A DNA stretch of 64,000 nt. Origin: Acidobacterium sp049965615 (GTDB lineage: Bacteria; Acidobacteriota; Terriglobia; Terriglobales; Acidobacteriaceae). The translations under genes were made by a program, and so were the position numbers. The stretch covers positions 5,655-69,654 of the forward strand of contig JBMFWD010000011.1 of NCBI GenBank assembly GCA_049965615.1, given 5' to 3'. This document shows, one piece after another, positions 60,962 through 64,000 of the stretch. Every line of letters begins with the position of its first letter. Within the stretch, counting starts at the first letter, position 1. The notes beneath the pieces were generated by a model. The model worked only from the letters and a program-made list of their open reading frames with translations, was not told the origin of the DNA and made no database searches.

Positions 60962-61516
60962 ATGGTGAATTACCTCGAACTACCCCCCGGCGAGAATATT
61001 CCGGAGGTCGTCAACGCGATCATCGAGATTCCCGCCGAATCCAGCAACAAATACGAGTACGACAAGAAGCTCCACGTCTTCCGCCTGGACCGCAACCTGC
61101 ACTCGCCGGTGCACTACCCCGGCGACTACGGATTTATCCCCTCCACACTGAGCGACGACGGCGATCCTCTGGACGTGCTGGTGCTCGTCGACGCGCCCAG
61201 CTTTTCCGGCTGCCTGCAGTCGGTCCGCCCCATCGGCGTGCTCGAAATGCTGGACCAGGGCGTTCTGGACGAAAAGATTCTGGCCGTGGGCAAAAACAAC
61301 CCACGCTACGCCGACGTGTGGAATTACTCCGAAATTTACCCGCACATGCTCAAGGAAATCACCCACTTTTTCTCGATCTACAAGGATCTGGAGGGCAAGC
61401 GGGTCGAGGTTCTGGGATGGCACGACGCCGCCTATGCCCGCGAGCGCGTCATGCGCTCGGTAGAAAACTTCAAGCGCGGCACCATTGAACCAGAAGTTGC
61501 TTCCAAAAAAGGCTAG
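60962..61516 (+). CDS. ppa: Inorganic pyrophosphatase (family I, soluble)
   Basis: 184 residues. It hydrolyses pyrophosphate with Mg2+. The signature DDGDPLDVLVLVD carries the metal-binding aspartates, preceded by PGDYGFIPSTLS and by EIPAESSNKYEYDKK. Terminal residues ASKKG run into a TAG that belongs to the left end of a 118-bp inverted-repeat element (61514-61631). AGGA ribosome-binding sites precede the ATG. Confidence 0.95.
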   Translation: MVNYLELPPGENIPEVVNAIIEIPAESSNKYEYDKKLHVFRLDRNLHSPVHYPGDYGFIPSTLSDDGDPLDVLVLVDAPSFSGCLQSVRPIGVLEMLDQGVLDEKILAVGKNNPRYADVWNYSEIYPHMLKEITHFFSIYKDLEGKRVEVLGWHDAAYARERVMRSVENFKRGTIEPEVASKKG

Positions 61517-61631
61517 AGCATTTTTCCTGCAGGCGTAGACCGAAGAGGGCATGCGCAGGCAGCTTTTCCGTCAGGAAAAGCTGCACCGGGTTGCATCTGG
61601 AAAGTTCACAGTAACCGGGAAAAATGCTCTA
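61514..61631. mobile_element. 118-bp MITE-like element with 14-bp terminal inverted repeats, making two stop codons
   Basis: Left end TAGAGCATTTTTCC (61514-61527), right end GGAAAAATGCTCTA (61618-61631): perfect 14-bp inverted repeats. An inner hairpin has an 11-bp stem (61559-61569 and 61574-61584, GTCA loop). The left TAG is the stop of ppa (61514-61516), and the right CTA (61629-61631) is the TAG stop of the convergent permease. The outer TA at both ends could be part of the element or a TA target duplication as in Tc/mariner-type MITEs. It has no ORF. Confidence 0.7.
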
Positions 61632-62993
61632 ATCGGCGGGCGAGGCAATCGCCTCGCCGCCAGCCCGCCACCGCATGCCCAACCGCATCAGCGCATAGCC
61701 CAGCAGTCCGCCCAGGGCCACCAACCCGGCAAACAGGAGCGCAGGCATGCCGGCCATGCGCTCGTCCCGCGAGAGATACGCCGCATACACAATCAATCCA
61801 GCAGGAGCCACGCCGAGCAACGCCGCAAAGGCAAAGTTTCCTGCCCGGAAGGGCCGGTCCAGATCGGGCTCGCGGATGCGCAGTGCAACCAGCGCGGCAA
61901 ACTCCAGCATGAGGCTGGTGCCGTACAGAATAATGTCGATCGAAAGCAGCCGCTCAAAGCTCATCTGCGCGGCCAGCGCCCATCCCATCGCGCAGGCCAC
62001 CACGGCAACCCATGGCACGCCGCGGCGATTGCAGCGCGAAAAGGCGCGCGGCAGCATACGCTCTTCTGCCATGGCATAAGGCAGGCGGGTGTACGAAAGC
62101 ATGAGTGTGTTGAACATGCCCACGGCGCTCATGGTTCCGCCGGCGATGATGGCGATGCCCAGCCAGCGACCGCCCAGGCGCGTGGCAGCATCGGCCCATG
62201 AGCCGGTCTGGAAGTCCGAGCAGCCCAGCCCCGCAAACCACATGCAGGCCAGCGGCAGCGCGTAGGCGGCAATCACCAGCGCAATACTGGCGACCATGGC
62301 ACGGGGATAACTACGCTGCGGGTTCTCCACCTCCTGCGCAACAGTGGAGGCGTTGTCCCAGCCCATGTAATTCCACAGCGCCACCAGCATGGCGGTGCCG
62401 ATGCTCGCGCCCGAGCAGTCTGCCGCGCGAGGAATGGGCCCTCCGTGGATGCCATGCCATACGGCATAGCCGCAGAGCAGGCCGAATGGCAGCATCAGCA
62501 GGCCAAACATCCATGTGGCGCCGTCGCCCACCGGCTTTACGCCCAGCAGGTTCCAGCCCGTGCACAGCACAATGATGCCCAGCGCCCACAGCCCGGCGCG
62601 GTCGCCCACCGTCAGCGAGGGGTCCAGTTTGCCCAGGTAGGCCACAAACAGGGCCGGATAAATCGCCATATCAAAGATGCTGGCCGTGAGCGAGAGCCAC
62701 GCCTCCTGAAAGCCCCAGAAGGGGCCCAGCGCGCGCCGCACCCACACGTAAAAGCCGCCGTCCTCGGGCACGGCCGCCGCCAGTTCGCCAATCATCAGCG
62801 CGGTGGGCAGGCTCCAGACCACGGGCAGCAGAATCAGAATGAGCAGTCCGCCGCCATAACCCGCGCCGCCGAGAATGTCTTCAATGCCGAAGGGACCGCC
62901 CGAGACCATGAAGAACGTGGCCATCACCAGCGGCAGGAGCGTGAGCTTGCGCCCCATGCCAGGGCGAAGAATTGGGCGTCGCTGTTCGGCCAT
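61629..62993 (-). CDS. APC-superfamily amino-acid permease
   Basis: 454 residues with about 12 hydrophobic segments. The N-terminal pattern LTLLPLVMATFFMVSGGPFGIEDILGGAGYGGGLLILILLP is typical of APC transporters (first helix with the GGPFG unwinding motif). EVENPQRSYPRAMV after helix 6 and AIIAGGTMSAVGMFNTLMLSYTRLPYAMAEERMLPRAF are also characteristic. The substrate is not determined. Its stop codon lies in the right terminal repeat of the 118-bp element. Confidence 0.9.
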   Translation of the reverse strand: MAEQRRPILRPGMGRKLTLLPLVMATFFMVSGGPFGIEDILGGAGYGGGLLILILLPVVWSLPTALMIGELAAAVPEDGGFYVWVRRALGPFWGFQEAWLSLTASIFDMAIYPALFVAYLGKLDPSLTVGDRAGLWALGIIVLCTGWNLLGVKPVGDGATWMFGLLMLPFGLLCGYAVWHGIHGGPIPRAADCSGASIGTAMLVALWNYMGWDNASTVAQEVENPQRSYPRAMVASIALVIAAYALPLACMWFAGLGCSDFQTGSWADAATRLGGRWLGIAIIAGGTMSAVGMFNTLMLSYTRLPYAMAEERMLPRAFSRCNRRGVPWVAVVACAMGWALAAQMSFERLLSIDIILYGTSLMLEFAALVALRIREPDLDRPFRAGNFAFAALLGVAPAGLIVYAAYLSRDERMAGMPALLFAGLVALGGLLGYALMRLGMRWRAGGEAIASPAD

Positions 62994-63181
62994 CGGCCTC
63001 CCCGTATACAGGACCTGCGAGCAGACCCTTTAGACAATGAATCGAAAATAAATCAAATGAGCCGGGAATGGAGGATGGATTCGCAACAAGGGCGGCAATG
63101 CCGGGATTTTCCGCTCCGCGGCAAAACCTTACTTGCCGCACAGGGCGGGCAATCTTATATACTCAAGGCTGCAACCGAAGC

Positions 63182-63274
63182 GGAGAGATGGCCGAGAGGC
63201 TGAAGGCGGCGGTTTGCTAAACCGTTATAGGGCCAAAAGCTCTATCGAGGGTTCGAATCCCTCTCTCTCCGCCA
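63182..63274 (+). tRNA. tRNA-Ser (anticodon GCU)
   Basis: Acceptor arm GGAGAGA (63182-63188) pairs with TCTCTCC (63264-63270), followed by G and an encoded CCA (63272-63274). The anticodon loop is TTGCTAA (GCT, reading AGC/AGU). A long variable arm and the T-loop GGTTCGAATCC fit a class II serine tRNA. Confidence 0.96.
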
Positions 63275-63332
63275 GCCTTACCACGTAACATGTCTCCATT
63301 CAGCAACATACTAAAGAATCTTGCACTTGGCG

Positions 63333-63350
63333 TTGTCGGGCGCCCGACAA
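63333..63350. other. 18-bp perfect palindrome after tRNA-Ser
   Basis: TTGTCGGGCGCCCGACAA, 9+9 perfect. It could be a hairpin terminator for the tRNA (without a good T-run) or a protein-binding site. Confidence 0.45.
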
Positions 63351-63396
63351 AATCCTTGAAATCTTTACAGGATTTGCAGCCTTTACGCCCTCTGCC

Positions 63397-64000
63397 TGTC
63401 AAGGGCGGCGTAAAAGGGGACCACTGGGGCGGAGTAAAAGGGAGCCAGTTGTAAGGCACGAACTGGTGTTTCGGGGGAGGAGGGGCGCCGGAGCGTAGCG
63501 AAGGCGGCCCTCCTCCCCCGAGGCACGTTTAGCCGGGGGGGGCGGCGGCGCAAGTCAGGTTCGTTTGCGGCGGCTTTGCTTGAGGCGGTAGCTGTCGGCG
63601 TTCATCTCGAGGATGTGGACGTGGTGGGTGATTCGGTCCAGCAGAGCGCCGGTGAGGCGTTCGGAGCCGAAGATCTCAGTCCACTCGTCGAAGGGAAGGT
63701 TGCTGGTAATCAGCGTCGAGGCGCGCTCGTAGCGCTGGCTGATGGTCTCGAACAGCAGTTCTGCGCCTGTCTTCGACAGCGGCACGTAGCCGAGTTCGTC
63801 GATGATCAGCAACTCATGGGCTGAGAGTTGTTTTTGAAAGCGCCGCAGGTACTTCTCATCGCGAGCCTCGATCAGTTCGCCAACCAGCGCGGCGGCGGTG
63901 AGGAAGCGAACGCGATGACCGTGCTGACAAGCTGCCAGCCCGAGTGCCAGGGCGATGTGCGTTTTGCCCGTGCCGCTGTTGCCGAGCAGCAGGATGTTCT
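63397..64000. mobile_element. One end of an IS21-family insertion sequence (extends past window)
   Basis: The apparent end begins near 63397 (TGTCAAGG). Two 16-base repeats 15/16 identical, GGGCGGCGTAAAAGGG (63403-63418) and GGGCGGAGTAAAAGGG (63427-63442), resemble the multiple terminal repeats of IS21 elements. An istB gene follows on the minus strand. The exact end and target duplication cannot be set without the other end. Confidence 0.65.
63555..64000 (-). CDS. istB: IS21-family helper ATPase IstB (N-terminal part outside window)
   Basis: 148 codons are present, open to the window edge. Walker A is visible as LLLGNSGTGKTH near the edge, Walker B as LLIIDELGYVPLS, followed by SQRYERASTLITSNLPFDEWTEIFGSERLTGALLDRITHHVHILEMNADSYRLKQ, all IstB signatures. 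IstB assists the transposase IstA, which should lie beyond the window. The stop is at 63555-63557. Confidence 0.93.
   Translation of the reverse strand, partial: NILLLGNSGTGKTHIALALGLAACQHGHRVRFLTAAALVGELIEARDEKYLRRFQKQLSAHELLIIDELGYVPLSKTGAELLFETISQRYERASTLITSNLPFDEWTEIFGSERLTGALLDRITHHVHILEMNADSYRLKQSRRKRT

Noticed and set aside
63217..63459. 80-codon minus-strand frame crossing the tRNA-Ser gene
   Set aside because: It overlaps a clear tRNA and the IS end; an ORF across a tRNA is spurious (its translation contains the common artefact GGERGIRTLDRAFGPITV).
1..64000. CRISPR arrays, rRNA operons, prophage or plasmid replication genes
   Set aside because: No regularly spaced direct repeats, rRNA motifs, phage structural genes or replication initiators were seen on either strand.

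Overview
The window reads as chromosomal DNA of a GC-rich member of the Acidobacteriota, most likely subdivision 1 (Terriglobia, Acidobacteriaceae-like). The reasons are two very large Oar-like TonB-dependent receptors with an N-terminal carboxypeptidase-regulatory domain and a C-terminal aromatic residue, a membrane-anchored one-component regulator of a type common in that phylum, many glycoside hydrolases, and housekeeping proteins of that flavour. No tool was run, so the taxonomic call is an inference from protein character.

Layout. 1-5.2 kb: end of gltX, rsmD, a site-2-protease-like CBS protein with a destroyed zinc motif, rsmI and two hypothetical proteins. 5.3-8.6 kb: a compact cysteine biosynthesis module (cysM, mec/JAMM, cysO, moeZ) of the protein-thiocarboxylate type; the CysO-like carrier has a 20-residue tail after its Gly-Gly. 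8.8-13.2 kb: a bifunctional RSH (ppGpp) enzyme, pgsA and gdhA on the minus strand. 13.5-18.2 kb: trpE and trpG, separated by a minus-strand insert carrying parD, parE and a DpnI-type methyl-directed endonuclease, then a secreted protein. 18.4-25.3 kb: efp, acyP, apt, pckA, a DksA/TraR zinc protein, a TPR protein, osmC and small proteins, including a 53-residue membrane peptide.

25.3-33.3 kb: a minus-strand run of a sigma factor fused to an anti-sigma-type zinc finger, then an RND tripartite efflux system (outer-membrane factor, lipoprotein adaptor, permease), a DUF2892 membrane protein, a methyltransferase and a small protein, with overlapping or nearly overlapping ends from the outer-membrane factor onward. 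33.5-41.7 kb: GH92 glycosidase, a nitronate-monooxygenase-like protein, and a ferredoxin-alpha-(beta/gamma fusion)-ilvE operon for a branched-chain 2-oxoacid:ferredoxin oxidoreductase. Three copies of a palindrome GTGAY-N4-GTCAC (CRP/FNR-like) sit upstream of the sigma gene, the nitronate monooxygenase and the oxidoreductase operon.

41.8-58.5 kb: a polymer-utilisation region with GH2, two TonB-dependent receptors, a sulfatase-fold protein lacking the formylglycine Cys/Ser, the membrane regulator and a Tat-exported PhoD-like phosphatase; TGTAA-N4-TTACA palindromes precede several of these. 58.6-63 kb: glmS, purS, ppa and an amino-acid permease; a 118-bp element with 14-bp terminal inverted repeats supplies the stop codons of both convergent genes ppa and the permease. 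The window ends with tRNA-Ser(GCU) and one end of an IS21-family element with a partial istB.

The most unusual signals are the tailed CysO carrier beside its JAMM peptidase, the inverted-repeat element that makes two stop codons, the parDE-dpnI insert inside trp, and the shared palindromes that suggest two local regulons.
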